NCBI RefSeq assembly: GCF_900109945.1
Contig: NZ_FOBX01000007.1
Location: forward strand, 248,001 to 312,000
Reading direction: 5' to 3'
Length of the DNA stretch: 64,000 bases
Origin: Bradyrhizobium sp. OK095
Lineage (GTDB): Bacteria; Pseudomonadota; Alphaproteobacteria; Rhizobiales; Xanthobacteraceae
The notes under the pieces are model-generated. The model saw only the letters and a program-made list of their open reading frames with translations, did not search any database and was not told the DNA's origin. Made by a program: the position numbers and the translations under genes. Shown here in pieces: positions 1-8,892 of this stretch. Each line of letters begins with the position of its first letter. Position 1 is the first letter of the stretch.

Positions 1-237
1 GCGCTGTCGAAGGTCACGGTGGACATCGAGCCCGACACCAAGCTGCCGGGCTGCCTGGTCCGGGCCAGCGTGAAGGTCACGGGCCCGACCGGCGTCGAGA
101 TGGAGGCGCTGACCGCGGTGTCGGTCGCCTGCCTCACCATCTACGACATGATCAAGGCAGTCGAACGCGGCGTGCGCATCGAGGGCATCCATCTCGTCGA
201 GAAGCTCGGCGGCAAGTCCGGCCATTACCGCGCCTGA
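1..237 (+). CDS. moaC: Cyclic pyranopterin monophosphate synthase MoaC (C-terminal part)
   Basis: The window opens inside this gene, so only the last 78 codons and the TGA at 235-237 are visible. MoaC converts the product of MoaA into cyclic pyranopterin monophosphate, the first stable intermediate of molybdenum cofactor synthesis in the cytoplasm. The segment MEALTAVSVACLTIYDMIKA followed by GVRIEGIHLVEKLGGKSGH is the typical MoaC C-terminus, including the conserved lysines of the KxGGKSG end. moeA, a later gene of the same pathway, lies 7.4 kb downstream on the same strand with unrelated genes between them. Confidence 0.93.
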   Translation, partial: ALSKVTVDIEPDTKLPGCLVRASVKVTGPTGVEMEALTAVSVACLTIYDMIKAVERGVRIEGIHLVEKLGGKSGHYRA

Positions 238-243
238 TCGCGG

Positions 244-408
244 CTACTTCAGTGACGTGCTGATCGATCCGAATTTCAGCTTCAGCGTCGAGCCGAGATT
301 GTTGACGACGGCGATGATCGCAAGCGCGATGCCGGCGGCGATCAGGCCGTATTCGATCGCGGTCGCACCGGATTCGTCGGCAATGAAATTTTTCAAAACG
401 TCTTTCAT
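244..408 (-). CDS. Flp/Fap-type pilin subunit
   Basis: A 54-residue protein of the Flp family of type IVb pilins, which form tight-adherence fibres after prepilin processing. The sequence MKDVLKNFIADESGATAIEY carries the family hallmark: a short basic leader, then SGATAIEYGLIAAGIALAII, with the glutamate at +5 and tyrosine at +6 of the mature pilin and one hydrophobic helix to the C-terminus. I chose the ATG at 408 because GAGGAT lies just upstream; an upstream in-frame start at 453 would add 15 residues that do not look like a pilin leader. No tad/cpa assembly gene is next to it, so it is an orphan pilin gene here. It converges with moaC across 6 bases. Confidence 0.9.
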   Translation of the reverse strand: MKDVLKNFIADESGATAIEYGLIAAGIALAIIAVVNNLGSTLKLKFGSISTSLK

Positions 409-678
409 GATCGTATCCTCACTGTATCGTCGGCAGGCTTGTTCGCAAATCACGTGCCAATGCGAGCTTGAGGATCACCAGCATGTTAGATGGTTAAGCC
501 TTGGTTGATCATCGCAAGGCCGGCAGCAATTGACCGGCATCGCGGAGGCCTTGCGGCAATTCCTGCACGGCTTGCATCCCGCGGATGGATTGCTTTTGTG
601 TGCCGCCATTCATGTCGCATTAACTGCGCTTGCTAACTTCGCCTCCACATCGTTCCCGTAAACCGACGGATGTTTTGA

Positions 679-695
679 GGATCAAGAATTGATCC
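679..695. promoter_or_regulatory. Perfect inverted repeat upstream of the GGDEF-EAL gene
   Basis: GGATCAA-GAA-TTGATCC is a perfect 7-base inverted repeat with a 3-base centre, 25 bases before the ATG at 721. It could be an operator for the following gene; no regulator gene is adjacent. Apart from this, the 290-base interval 409-699 between the pilin and the GGDEF-EAL gene shows nothing I can identify. The pilin promoter must lie in its left part. Confidence 0.35.
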
Positions 696-720
696 TGGCG
701 TGTGCGCAGTAACGATCGAC

Positions 721-3441
721 ATGAAGACGAAATACGTCAGTCGCCTGTTTGACCAGGCCTTCGTGCGCAGCGGACCGATCCGCTGGCTGGTCGTGGGCGG
801 CACGCTCCTGATCGCCGCGATCGCCGTCGGTGCGGTCCTGATGGCGCAGAACTTCCGCGAGCGCGCGCTACGCAACTCCGGCCGCGAGCTGGAAAACACC
901 GTGCTGATGCTCGCCCATCATTTCGATCAGCAATTGCAGGATTTCGCGGTCATCCAGAAGGACTTCGTCGACCACGTTCGCGCCATCGGCATCAATAGCG
1001 CGGAAGACTATCGCAAGCGCCTCTCCGGCCAGGACATCCACCGGCTGCTGCGCTCGAAGATCGAGGCGCTCCCCTATATGGGCGGCGTCAACGTCATCGA
1101 TGCCGACGGCAATCTGATCAACTCGTCGACGGCGTGGCCGGCTCCGAAGGTCAACCTCGCCGATCGCGCCTATTTCCGCACCTTCCGATACGACCCCAAC
1201 GCGCCCGACATCCTGGTCGAGCCGCTGCACAGCCGCATCTCCGGGGCATGGACCATCCTGATCGTCCGCAAGATCGTCGGCCCGAACGGCGAATTCATGG
1301 GCGTGGTCGGACGCGGCATCGAGCCGGCCAATTTCGAGAAATTCTTCGAGTCGGTCGTGCTCGGCGAAGGCGCGACGATCTCGATGCTGCATCGGGACGG
1401 CACGCTGCTGGCCCGCTACCCCCACTCCGAAGACTTGATGGGGCGGAATTTCAAGACCGGCCCGTTCGCGCAGCAGCGGGTCTTCGGGCTCGACCATTTC
1501 GCCGGACGCTTCATGAGCCCGGTCGACGGCGAGGACCGGTTGATCTCCTCGCACGCCCTGCCCCACTTCCCGATCCTGATGATGGCCACCGCGACGCGCG
1601 CGGCGGCCCTGACGGACTGGCGCGAGCAGATCGTCATCCTGATCTCGGTCGCCGCCTCGTCCGCGCTCGCCATCGCCGGCGTGCTGATCGCGATCGTGCG
1701 CAAGCTTCTGGAGCAGCATCGCCTCTCGCGGGAGCGGCTGACGCTGGAAAAGCTACGCCTGGACCGCGCCGTCAACAACATGACCCAGGGCCTGTTGCTG
1801 TTCGACGCCGAGCGGCGGCTCGTCGTGTGCAACCAGCGCTATATCGAGATGTACGGCCTGTCGCCCGAGGTGGTGAAGCCCGGCTCCAGCTTCCGCGACA
1901 TCATCGCCCATCGCAAGGCGACCGGCTCGTTCACCGGCGACGTCGACGACTATGTTGGGCGCGTGCTGCGCGACATCCATGCGCGCAACTCCATGGTGGT
2001 CGACACCTCCGATGGACGCTCGATCCACATCCTCAACGAACCGCTCGCGGACGGCGGCTGGGTGGCGACGCACGAAGACATCACCGAGCGCAGGCGCATC
2101 GAGGAGCGCATCACTCACCTCGCCCATTACGACGCGCTGACCGACCTGCCCAACCGCGCCATGTTCCACGAGCATCTGCGGCAAGAGCTGGCCGCCATCG
2201 CCGACGGCGAAGAGATCGCGGTGCATTACATCGACATCGACGAGTTCAAGGGCGTCAACGACGCGCTCGGCCATCTCGTCGGCGACGAGCTCTTGAAGTC
2301 GGTGGCGGCGAGCCTCAGTCGGTGCGCGGGCCCGGGGGACTTCGTGGCACGACTCGGCGGCGATGAGTTCGCGATCGTGCAGAGCGCGATCACCTCGCTG
2401 GACCAAGTCAACGATCTCGTCGCGCGAATCTTCGAAGCCATCCGCGCGCCGTTCGACTGCATGGGCCATCATCTCACCACCGACGCCAGCATCGGCATCG
2501 CGCTGGCACCGAGACACGGGACTGCGCTCGACCAGATCTTGAAGAACGCGGACATGGCGATGTACGCCGCCAAAGCCGCCGGACGCCGCACCTATCGTTT
2601 CTTCGAGCCGGAGATGGACGCCAAGGTCCACGAGCGGCGGCAGCTCGAGATCGACCTGCGCCACGCCATCGCCCATGGCGACCTCGAGGTCTACTACCAG
2701 CCCTGCCTGAGCCTGAAGGACGACCGCATCACCGGCTGCGAGGCGCTGGTGCGCTGGCGCCATCCCGAGCGCGGGATGGTCTCGCCGGCCGAGTTCATCC
2801 CGATCGCGGAAGACACCGGCCTGATCAACGAGATCGGCGAATGGGTGCTGGCGACCGCCTGCCGCGACGCGGCCACCTGGCCCGACGACATCCGCCTCGC
2901 CGTCAACGTCTCGCCGGTGCAGTTCAAGAGCGGCACGCTGGCGCTCAAGATCATGGCGGCGCTCGCCGCATCCAATTTGCCGGCCAGCCGCCTCGAGCTC
3001 GAGATCACCGAGGCGGTGCTGATCCGCGACGACGACACCGCGTTGGCGATCCTCCACCAGCTCCGCGCCATCGGCGTGCGCATCGCGCTCGACGATTTCG
3101 GCACCGGCTACTCCTCGCTGAGCTACCTGCACCGCTTCCCGTTCGACAAGATCAAGATCGACCGCTGCTTCGTCAGCGACATCGCCGGCCCCGATGGCTC
3201 CGCCAGCATCGTGCAGGCCGTGGTCAATCTGGCAGCCGCCCGTCGCATGACCACCACGGCCGAGGGCGTCGAGACCGAGGAACAGCAGCGCCTGCTCCGC
3301 GCGCTCGGTTGCTCGGAGATGCAGGGCTATCTGTTCAGTGCCGCAAAGCCGGCCGAAAAGGTGCTGGAGCTGTTCGCGCTGCATCGGAGCCGGCTCGCCC
3401 AGCGCGACGGCAAGGAAAGCCGCCGGCGAGAGGCGAGCTAG
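721..3441 (+). CDS. Membrane-bound PAS-GGDEF-EAL cyclic-di-GMP protein
   Basis: A 906-residue inner-membrane sensor predicted to make and/or degrade cyclic di-GMP. Order of parts: membrane helix at about 21-43, a periplasmic Cache-like region at about 50-300, second membrane helix at about 303-325, PAS domain at about 350-455 (VNNMTQGLLLFDAERRLVVC), GGDEF domain with an intact GGDEF motif at 546-550, and EAL domain with the EAL motif at 674-676 and the DDFGTGYSSL loop. Both catalytic signatures are intact. The inhibitory RxxD site five residues before GGDEF reads GPGD, so product feedback is probably absent. The start is uncertain: a GTG at 700 would add 7 residues and neither start has a good ribosome binding site. 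Confidence 0.92.
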   Translation: MKTKYVSRLFDQAFVRSGPIRWLVVGGTLLIAAIAVGAVLMAQNFRERALRNSGRELENTVLMLAHHFDQQLQDFAVIQKDFVDHVRAIGINSAEDYRKRLSGQDIHRLLRSKIEALPYMGGVNVIDADGNLINSSTAWPAPKVNLADRAYFRTFRYDPNAPDILVEPLHSRISGAWTILIVRKIVGPNGEFMGVVGRGIEPANFEKFFESVVLGEGATISMLHRDGTLLARYPHSEDLMGRNFKTGPFAQQRVFGLDHFAGRFMSPVDGEDRLISSHALPHFPILMMATATRAAALTDWREQIVILISVAASSALAIAGVLIAIVRKLLEQHRLSRERLTLEKLRLDRAVNNMTQGLLLFDAERRLVVCNQRYIEMYGLSPEVVKPGSSFRDIIAHRKATGSFTGDVDDYVGRVLRDIHARNSMVVDTSDGRSIHILNEPLADGGWVATHEDITERRRIEERITHLAHYDALTDLPNRAMFHEHLRQELAAIADGEEIAVHYIDIDEFKGVNDALGHLVGDELLKSVAASLSRCAGPGDFVARLGGDEFAIVQSAITSLDQVNDLVARIFEAIRAPFDCMGHHLTTDASIGIALAPRHGTALDQILKNADMAMYAAKAAGRRTYRFFEPEMDAKVHERRQLEIDLRHAIAHGDLEVYYQPCLSLKDDRITGCEALVRWRHPERGMVSPAEFIPIAEDTGLINEIGEWVLATACRDAATWPDDIRLAVNVSPVQFKSGTLALKIMAALAASNLPASRLELEITEAVLIRDDDTALAILHQLRAIGVRIALDDFGTGYSSLSYLHRFPFDKIKIDRCFVSDIAGPDGSASIVQAVVNLAAARRMTTTAEGVETEEQQRLLRALGCSEMQGYLFSAAKPAEKVLELFALHRSRLAQRDGKESRRREAS

Positions 3442-3453
3442 CTAGCGAACGTA

Positions 3454-3482
3454 GCCCGGATGGAGCGCAGCGCAATCCGGGC
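3454..3482. repeat. Short palindromic intergenic repeat
   Basis: GCCCGGAT at 3454-3461 pairs with ATCCGGGC at 3475-3482 around a GGAGCGCAGCGCA-type loop. From memory, this GCCCGGATGGAGCGCAGCGC sequence is a dispersed, REP-like element found many times between genes in Bradyrhizobium and Rhodopseudomonas. It sits 12 bases after the GGDEF-EAL stop codon and may help to end or stabilise that transcript. Confidence 0.65.
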
Positions 3483-3513
3483 CACAGATCATTGAGACGG
3501 CGCCCCAAACGAA

Positions 3514-3547
3514 ATCGCCCGGGAGCGGTGATCCACCCCCGGGCGAT
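3514..3547 (-). terminator. Terminator of the S41 peptidase gene
   Basis: ATCGCCCGGG at 3514-3523 and CCCGGGCGAT at 3538-3547 form a perfect 10-bp stem with a 14-base loop. Read on the minus strand it is followed by TTCGTTT, a weak T-rich tail. It begins 25 bases past the stop codon of the minus-strand peptidase gene. Confidence 0.6.
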
Positions 3548-3571
3548 ATCGATGTCTCGAAGTCGTAAGGC

Positions 3572-4909
3572 TTAGTTCGGCACCGTCGTCTTCGGTGCGG
3601 GCTTCGCGGCGACCGCATTCGCGGTCACGCCGTGGAGGAAGTCGTAGGCCGTATGCAGGGCCTTGTCGTCCTTCTCTTCCGGCGGGACGTAGGACTGCGA
3701 TCCGGTCTGCTCGGTGCCGTCGGCGGCCTGCAGATGGCCGCGCATCTGGGACTCCGCCATGGTGTCCATCCGGCCCTTCAGCTCCGCCGGCACGTCCTGG
3801 AGGATCTCGATGTCGGGCGCGATACCCTGGGCCTGGATCGAGCGGCCCGACGGCGTGTAGTAGCGCGCCGTGGTCAGCGCCAGCGCGCCATTGCCGGTGC
3901 CGAGCGGAATGATGGTCTGCACCGAGCCCTTGCCGAACGAGCGCGTGCCGATGATGGTCGCACGCTTGTGGTCGTGCAGCGCGCCGGCCACGATCTCGGA
4001 GGCCGAAGCCGAGCCGCCGTTGACCAGAATCACCAGCGGCTTGCCCTTGGTGAGGTCGCCGCCATGCGCGGTGAAGCGCTGGGTCTCTTCCGGATTGCGG
4101 CCGCGGGTCGAAACGACCTCGCCGCGCTGCAGGAAGGCGCTCGACACCGACACGGCCTGGTCGAGCAGTCCGCCCGGATTGTTGCGCAGGTCCATCACGT
4201 AGCCGACCAGCTTCTCCGGCGGGACATCCTTGGAGATCGACGCGATCGCCTTCTTCAGCCCGTCGGTGGTCTGCTCGTTGAACGAGGTGACGCGGATATA
4301 GCCGATATCGCCATTCTCGACGTGGAAGCGCACCGGGCGCACATGAATGATCTCGCGCTTGATCGCGACATCGAGCGGGGCGTCGGCGCCCTTGCGCACG
4401 ATGGTGAGCTTGGTCTGGGTGTCGACCGGGCCCTTCATCTTGTTGACGGCCTGCTCGAGCGTCATGCCCTGCACGGCCTCACCGTCGATCTTGCTGATGA
4501 GGTCACCCGACATGATGCCGGCCTTCGAGGCCGGCGTCTCGTCGATCGGCGAGACGACCTTGACCAGGCCCTCCTCCATCGTGACCTCGATGCCGAGGCC
4601 GCCGAACTCGCCGGAGGTGGTCTCCTGCATCTCGGTCCAGGCCTTGTCGTTCATGTAGCGCGAGTGCGGATCGAGCGAGGTCACCATGCCGGTGATCGCG
4701 CCTTCGATCAGCTTGGAATTGTCGGGCTTCTCGACGTAGCTGGCCTTCACCCGCTCGAACACTTCGCCGAACAGATTGAGCTGGGAATAAGCATCGTCCG
4801 CGCCTGCCGCCGCCCTCGCCGCCCATAGTCCGCCCTGCGGACCGGATACCAGAAGGGTCAGGCACACTCCGGTGAGCGCGCCCAGGGGGAACAGCAGGGT
4901 TTTCCGCAT
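3572..4909 (-). CDS. ctpA: S41 family C-terminal processing peptidase (CtpA-like)
   Basis: A 445-residue exported serine protease of the CtpA/Prc family, which trims proteins from their C-terminal ends in the periplasm. The N-terminus (MRKTLLFPLGALTGVCLTLL...AARAAA) is a signal peptide or anchor. A PDZ domain spans about residues 95-175 (GGLGIEVTMEEGLVKVVSPI). The S41 catalytic core follows, with the serine in GGSASASEIVAG and the lysine in GTRSFGKGSVQT, the Ser-Lys dyad of this family. The C-terminal tail is rich in alanine, lysine and proline. It is transcribed alone: its left neighbour converges and its right neighbour diverges. Confidence 0.93.
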   Translation of the reverse strand: MRKTLLFPLGALTGVCLTLLVSGPQGGLWAARAAAGADDAYSQLNLFGEVFERVKASYVEKPDNSKLIEGAITGMVTSLDPHSRYMNDKAWTEMQETTSGEFGGLGIEVTMEEGLVKVVSPIDETPASKAGIMSGDLISKIDGEAVQGMTLEQAVNKMKGPVDTQTKLTIVRKGADAPLDVAIKREIIHVRPVRFHVENGDIGYIRVTSFNEQTTDGLKKAIASISKDVPPEKLVGYVMDLRNNPGGLLDQAVSVSSAFLQRGEVVSTRGRNPEETQRFTAHGGDLTKGKPLVILVNGGSASASEIVAGALHDHKRATIIGTRSFGKGSVQTIIPLGTGNGALALTTARYYTPSGRSIQAQGIAPDIEILQDVPAELKGRMDTMAESQMRGHLQAADGTEQTGSQSYVPPEEKDDKALHTAYDFLHGVTANAVAAKPAPKTTVPN

Positions 4910-5203
4910 GGATCAGTTAGCCTTCTTGCTCGGGGCTCGGGAGCCGCCATGCAAATGGCGATCCAGCCCGGTTCTCACAATACCATTCTGGTTTCTTCAA
5001 GGCCGGGATGCCACGCCGGCGGGTACACCGCAAAAATCCCTTCGTCTGGGCCTAAACTTTTGGCAACATTCGAAAACCGTCTCGCGCCGGCCGGGAATCG
5101 GTTGGCCGGCCTACGCTTCGCAGCTATGCGATATTAGGATGGTTTTGCAGGGCCGGACGGGTTAGGCGATGAGATAAGGCTTCAAATTCTCGGGAGGATA
5201 ACA

Positions 5204-6337
5204 ATGAACGAAGCGCCCCGCATCCAGCCGGAAAGGAATGTCGAACTCGGCGCCAGCACCGAGCCATTCCAGAACCTGCACGAATTCATCCGGAAAGCGC
5301 GCTCCAACCTCAACCAGAACGCCTGGGACTACATCGTCGGCGCCGCCGAGACCGAGACCACGATGCGCCGCAACCGCATGGCCCTGGACGAGATCGCCTT
5401 CCGGCCGCGTGTGCTGCGCGACGTGCGCAAGATCGACGGCTCGGTCGAGCAGTTCGGGCGCAAGATGCGCCTGCCGGTGGTGCTGGCCCCGGTCGGTGCG
5501 CTCGAGATCTTCGATCCGGATGGCGCCGCCAGCGTGGCACGGGCCTGCGGCACCTTTGGTGCGGCGCACATGCTGAGCTCGGTGTCCGAGCCGGGCCTGG
5601 AGAAGACCGCCGAGGCCGCCCCCGATGCGCTGCGCCTCTACCAGCTCTATGTCCGCGGCGATGACGCCTTCGTCGCCGATGTCGTCAGTCGCGCCGAGAA
5701 GAACGCCTATGCGGCGTTCTGCCTGACCGTCGACACCGCCCATTACAGCCGTCGCGAACGTGACATCGCCAAGCGCTATGTTCGCGAGAGCCGCCTGCGC
5801 GCCACCGGCGGCGACTACCAGAAGGGCCTGGAGTGGCGGACCGTGAAGATGGTCAAGGACAAGTTCAAGATCCCGCTGATCCTCAAGGGCATCGCCACCG
5901 CCGAGGACGCCCAGATCGCGGTCGATCATGGCGTGGAATGGATCTACGTCTCCAACCATGGCGGCCGCCAGCTCGATCACGGCCGCGGCGCCATGCATGT
6001 GCTCCCTGAAATCGTCGACGCGGTGAAGGGCCGCGCCAAGATCATGGTCGATGGCGGCATCTGCCGTGGCACCGACATCGTCAAGGCGATCGCGGCAGGC
6101 GCCGACATGGTCGGCATCGGTCGGCTGCAATGCTGGGCCCTGGCGGCCAACGGCGAAGCCGGCGTGACGCGGATGCTGGAGCTGCTGGAGGACGAGGTGC
6201 TGCGCTGCCTTGGCCTTTTGGGCGCCACCTCGTTTGCCGAGGTCAACAAGGCCTGCCTGCATCCGGCAATTGCGACGAACGCGCCGAGCGTGTTCAGCGC
6301 CTTCCCGCTGTTCGACCACGATCCGTATCGCTACTGA
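5204..6337 (+). CDS. FMN-dependent alpha-hydroxy-acid oxidase/dehydrogenase
   Basis: A 377-residue TIM-barrel flavoprotein of the family that includes L-lactate dehydrogenase (LldD), glycolate oxidase and mandelate dehydrogenase; it oxidises a 2-hydroxy acid to the 2-oxo acid. Family signatures are PVVLAPVGALEIFDPDGA, LTVDTAHYSRRERD, the FMN-contacting lysine in LILKGIATAEDA, the catalytic histidine and arginine in SNHGGRQLD, and the FMN-phosphate site DGGICRGTDIVKAIAAGAD. The start at 5204 has a strong ribosome binding site (GGGAGGA). The substrate cannot be read from the sequence. The neighbouring HAD phosphatase starts 8 bases after its stop, so the two are probably one transcript. Confidence 0.92.
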   Translation: MNEAPRIQPERNVELGASTEPFQNLHEFIRKARSNLNQNAWDYIVGAAETETTMRRNRMALDEIAFRPRVLRDVRKIDGSVEQFGRKMRLPVVLAPVGALEIFDPDGAASVARACGTFGAAHMLSSVSEPGLEKTAEAAPDALRLYQLYVRGDDAFVADVVSRAEKNAYAAFCLTVDTAHYSRRERDIAKRYVRESRLRATGGDYQKGLEWRTVKMVKDKFKIPLILKGIATAEDAQIAVDHGVEWIYVSNHGGRQLDHGRGAMHVLPEIVDAVKGRAKIMVDGGICRGTDIVKAIAAGADMVGIGRLQCWALAANGEAGVTRMLELLEDEVLRCLGLLGATSFAEVNKACLHPAIATNAPSVFSAFPLFDHDPYRY

Positions 6338-6345
6338 GTGAAAGG

Positions 6346-6975
6346 ATGCAGGTGACCTCGCTTTCTCCCGGCAGCGCGGATGCGCTTCTGTTCGATCTCG
6401 GGCGCGTCGTGCTCGATATCGATTTCTCCAAAGCGGTCGCCTGCTGGGCGGGACATGCGGGCTGCAAGCCGGAAGCCATCGTCGCACGCTTTGTGCGCGA
6501 GGAGGCCTACCGGCTGCACGAAATCGGCAAGATCAGCGATGAGGAGTATTTCGCCTCGCTGCGCTCGTCACTCGGGATCGGCATTTCGGATGCACAGTTC
6601 CTGGAGGGCTGGAATGCGATCTTCGCCGGCGAAATGCCTGACATCGCGGAGCTATTGCCGCGCGCCGCGAAGCAGATGCCGCTCTACGCCTTCTCCAACA
6701 CCAACCGGCCGCATGTCGACCATTTCTCGAAGGAATATGCCGGCCTGCTCGGCCATTTCCGCGAGCTGTATCTGTCGTCCAGCATTGGCCTGCGCAAACC
6801 GGATGCGGAGGCGTTCGACCACGTGGTCGCGGCGATGGGCTTGCCGGCAAACCGCATCGTGTTCTTCGACGACCTCGCGGAGAACATCGAGGGAGCACGG
6901 GCGCGTGGCCTGACCGCGGTGCATGTGACCTCGCCGACAGATGTCGGGACCGCGCTCAAAGCGTTGGGCATCTGA
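6346..6975 (+). CDS. HAD-family phosphatase, YihX-like
   Basis: A 209-residue HAD-superfamily hydrolase. Motif I reads FDLGRVVLDIDF, close to the FDLGNVIVDIDF form of Escherichia coli YihX (alpha-D-glucose-1-phosphate phosphatase). Motif II is FSNTNRPHV, motif III involves the lysine in GLRKPDAEAFD, and motif IV is FFDDLAENIEGA. The second aspartate of the general DxD motif is glycine, as in the YihX subgroup. The ATG at 6346 follows AAAGG; a longer reading overlapping the oxidase in another frame has no support. Substrate unproven; a sugar phosphate is likely from the family. Confidence 0.87.
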   Translation: MQVTSLSPGSADALLFDLGRVVLDIDFSKAVACWAGHAGCKPEAIVARFVREEAYRLHEIGKISDEEYFASLRSSLGIGISDAQFLEGWNAIFAGEMPDIAELLPRAAKQMPLYAFSNTNRPHVDHFSKEYAGLLGHFRELYLSSSIGLRKPDAEAFDHVVAAMGLPANRIVFFDDLAENIEGARARGLTAVHVTSPTDVGTALKALGI

Positions 6976-7001
6976 CCGCAGGCCGGACGATCACCCGGCC
7001 C

Positions 7002-7024
7002 CTCCCGGAACTATTTGCCGGGAG
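7002..7024 (+). terminator. Possible terminator hairpin after the HAD gene
   Basis: CTCCCGG at 7002-7008 and CCGGGAG at 7018-7024 form a 7-bp stem with a 9-base loop, 26 bases after the HAD stop codon. There is no T-tract, so efficiency is doubtful. Confidence 0.35.
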
Positions 7025-7129
7025 ACTGGGAACCCAAACCCTTTGTGCATTTTTGTACAAAGTTCCGGGAACGAATGCCCCTCTCAGGACTCATGAATCC
7101 GTTGGGAATTACACATTGGGTCTATCGTC

Positions 7130-7312
7130 GTGTTGGGCAAAACATACCTCACCAAGCAGGCCTCCCTGCTGATGAAATTCGCCAGGACCACCTCGGATTC
7201 TGAGCTTTCCGCCAAGCTGATCAGCAAGGCCGCCGACCTGAAATCGCAGGCCGATCCGCTGCCCGACAAGGACCAGGGCCCTGCAGCGCCGGACGTTAGT
7301 CCGATCAGGTAG
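7130..7312 (+). CDS. Small conserved-looking hypothetical protein
   Basis: A 60-codon reading frame starting at GTG 7130. The first 40 residues (LTKQASLLMKFARTTSDSEL, then SAKLISKAADLKSQ) are amphipathic helix-like and resemble small rhizobial proteins of unknown function that I recall with the same TKQA.LL.FA and KAADLK pattern; the tail is acidic and proline-rich. There is no signal peptide, membrane segment or clear ribosome binding site. I do not recognise a function. From its stop to moeA (7313-7593, 281 bases) I see nothing identifiable. Confidence 0.5.
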   Translation: MLGKTYLTKQASLLMKFARTTSDSELSAKLISKAADLKSQADPLPDKDQGPAAPDVSPIR

Positions 7313-7593
7313 CCCGGGACCTGAGGGTGCTGCCCGTGGCCCTCGTCCTTCTCGTCCTCACCATGGCCGTCCTCGTGCCGGTCCGTCTCCTATTCCGGAT
7401 CATGCCGCGTCGGAGTTGAGCTTTATTGCTCGAAATGGCGGAGCGCGGCTTCGACTTCATAGGTCCAACGATCGGCACGGTCGCGCCCGAAAGGAAGCGA
7501 ACGCTTCGCGCCAATATAGCCCTTTTGCGTCGGCTGCTCCGCTCGGCTAGAACCTTGCCGACCGAGTCCTTCGATGTGTTGCGGGAGTTCGCT

Positions 7594-8805
7594 GTGGCCC
7601 TGATGCCGGTTTCCGACGCGCTTGCCGCTGTGCTCGCGGGTGCAGAGCCTCTGGCCGAGGAAATGGCTGCGCTCGAAAACGCCTTCCACCGCGTGCTTGC
7701 GCGCGATGTGGCGGCGCGGCGCACGCAGCCGCCGCAGGCGATGTCGGCGATGGACGGCTACGCGGTGCGCGCAGCCGATGCGGCGAAGATCGATTCCCAG
7801 CTTACCCTAATCGGCGAGGTCGCGGCGGGGCGGCCGTTCGCAGGATCGGTCAGTGCCGGCGAAGCGGTGCGGATCTTCACTGGCGGCGTCGTTCCCGATG
7901 GCGCGGACGCGGTCGTGATCCAGGAGGACACCGTCGCCGACGGCAAGCGCATCACGATCAAGGAAGCCGCGGTTACGGGCCGGCACATCCGTCCCGCCGG
8001 CGTCGATTTCTCGGAAGGCGACGTGCTGCTGCGCCATGGAAACCGGCTGACCGAGCGCGACCTCGCGCTTGCCGCCGGCATGAACCACCCGCACCTCGCT
8101 GTCCGCCGCCGTCCGAAGGTCGCGATCCTCGCCACCGGGGATGAGCTGGTCATGCCCGGCACCACGCCGGGTCCTGGCCAGATCGTCTATTCCAACGGTT
8201 ATGCCCTGCACGCGCTCGCCCGCAGCGAGGGCGCCGAGACCATCGACCTCGGCGTTGCCGCCGACACGCTGGACGCCACCACCGCCGGCATCCGCCGCGC
8301 CCGCGAGAGCGGCGCCGACATCCTGATCACCACTGGCGGCGCCTCGGTCGGCGACCACGATCTGGTCCAGCAGGCGCTGAGGGACGAAGGCACCGCGATG
8401 GCGTTCTGGAAGATCGCGATGCGGCCGGGCAAGCCGATGATGCACGGCCGGCTCGGCGCGATGCGTGTGATCGGCCTGCCCGGCAATCCCGTGTCATCCT
8501 ATGTGTGCGGCTTCCTGTTCATGGTGCCGCTGATTCGCGCGCTGTCAGGCCGTTCGCTGATTCACCACCGCCGCGAGCGCGCGGTGCTCGGCCGCGATGT
8601 CGGCGCCAACGATCAGCGCGAGGACTATCTGCGCGCGCGCCTCGAGCTGCGCGACGACGGCACGCTCATAGCCCTTCCCGTCAATCATCAGGATTCCTCG
8701 CTGCTTGCGAATCTCGCTGCGGCACAGGCACTTCTCGTGCGCGCGCCGTTCGCGCCCATTGCTGCAGCCGGCTCGCCTTGCGAGGTGCTGCGCCTGCCCG
8801 TCTGA
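7594..8805 (+). CDS. moeA: Molybdopterin molybdenumtransferase MoeA
   Basis: A 403-residue cytoplasmic enzyme that inserts molybdate into adenylated molybdopterin, the last step of molybdenum cofactor assembly. Recognisable blocks: PPQAMSAMDGYAVR near the N-terminus, IFTGGVVPDGADAVVIQED, the central MoCF-binding domain with ATGDELVMPG and LITTGGASVGDHD, MRPGKPMMHG, and GLPGNPVSSYVCGF. I chose the GTG at 7594 because GGGAG lies 6 bases upstream; the ATG at 7603 is an alternative, and the longer in-frame extension back to 7426 lacks any family similarity. lexA follows on the same strand after an SOS-controlled promoter region. Confidence 0.94.
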   Translation: MALMPVSDALAAVLAGAEPLAEEMAALENAFHRVLARDVAARRTQPPQAMSAMDGYAVRAADAAKIDSQLTLIGEVAAGRPFAGSVSAGEAVRIFTGGVVPDGADAVVIQEDTVADGKRITIKEAAVTGRHIRPAGVDFSEGDVLLRHGNRLTERDLALAAGMNHPHLAVRRRPKVAILATGDELVMPGTTPGPGQIVYSNGYALHALARSEGAETIDLGVAADTLDATTAGIRRARESGADILITTGGASVGDHDLVQQALRDEGTAMAFWKIAMRPGKPMMHGRLGAMRVIGLPGNPVSSYVCGFLFMVPLIRALSGRSLIHHRRERAVLGRDVGANDQREDYLRARLELRDDGTLIALPVNHQDSSLLANLAAAQALLVRAPFAPIAAAGSPCEVLRLPV

Positions 8806-8866
8806 ACGCTTCGTTCGCATGCGTTCCGCGAACTTTGTCGCGTTCACGGTAAATTAAGCAGTTGCG

Positions 8867-8881
8867 GAACATGTATCGAAC
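8867..8881 (+). promoter_or_regulatory. LexA operator (SOS box) of lexA
   Basis: GAAC-ATGTATC-GAAC matches the alphaproteobacterial SOS box GAAC-N7-GAAC exactly. It lies about 100 bases upstream of the lexA ATG, consistent with LexA repressing its own gene. Confidence 0.88.
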
Positions 8882-8892
8882 ATATAGTGTCC

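Noticed and set aside
689..711. TGATCC followed by GTAA upstream of the GGDEF-EAL gene as a fourth RpoE promoter.
   Set aside because: The spacer is only 13 bases, against 17 in the three accepted sites; the TGATCC is part of an inverted repeat.
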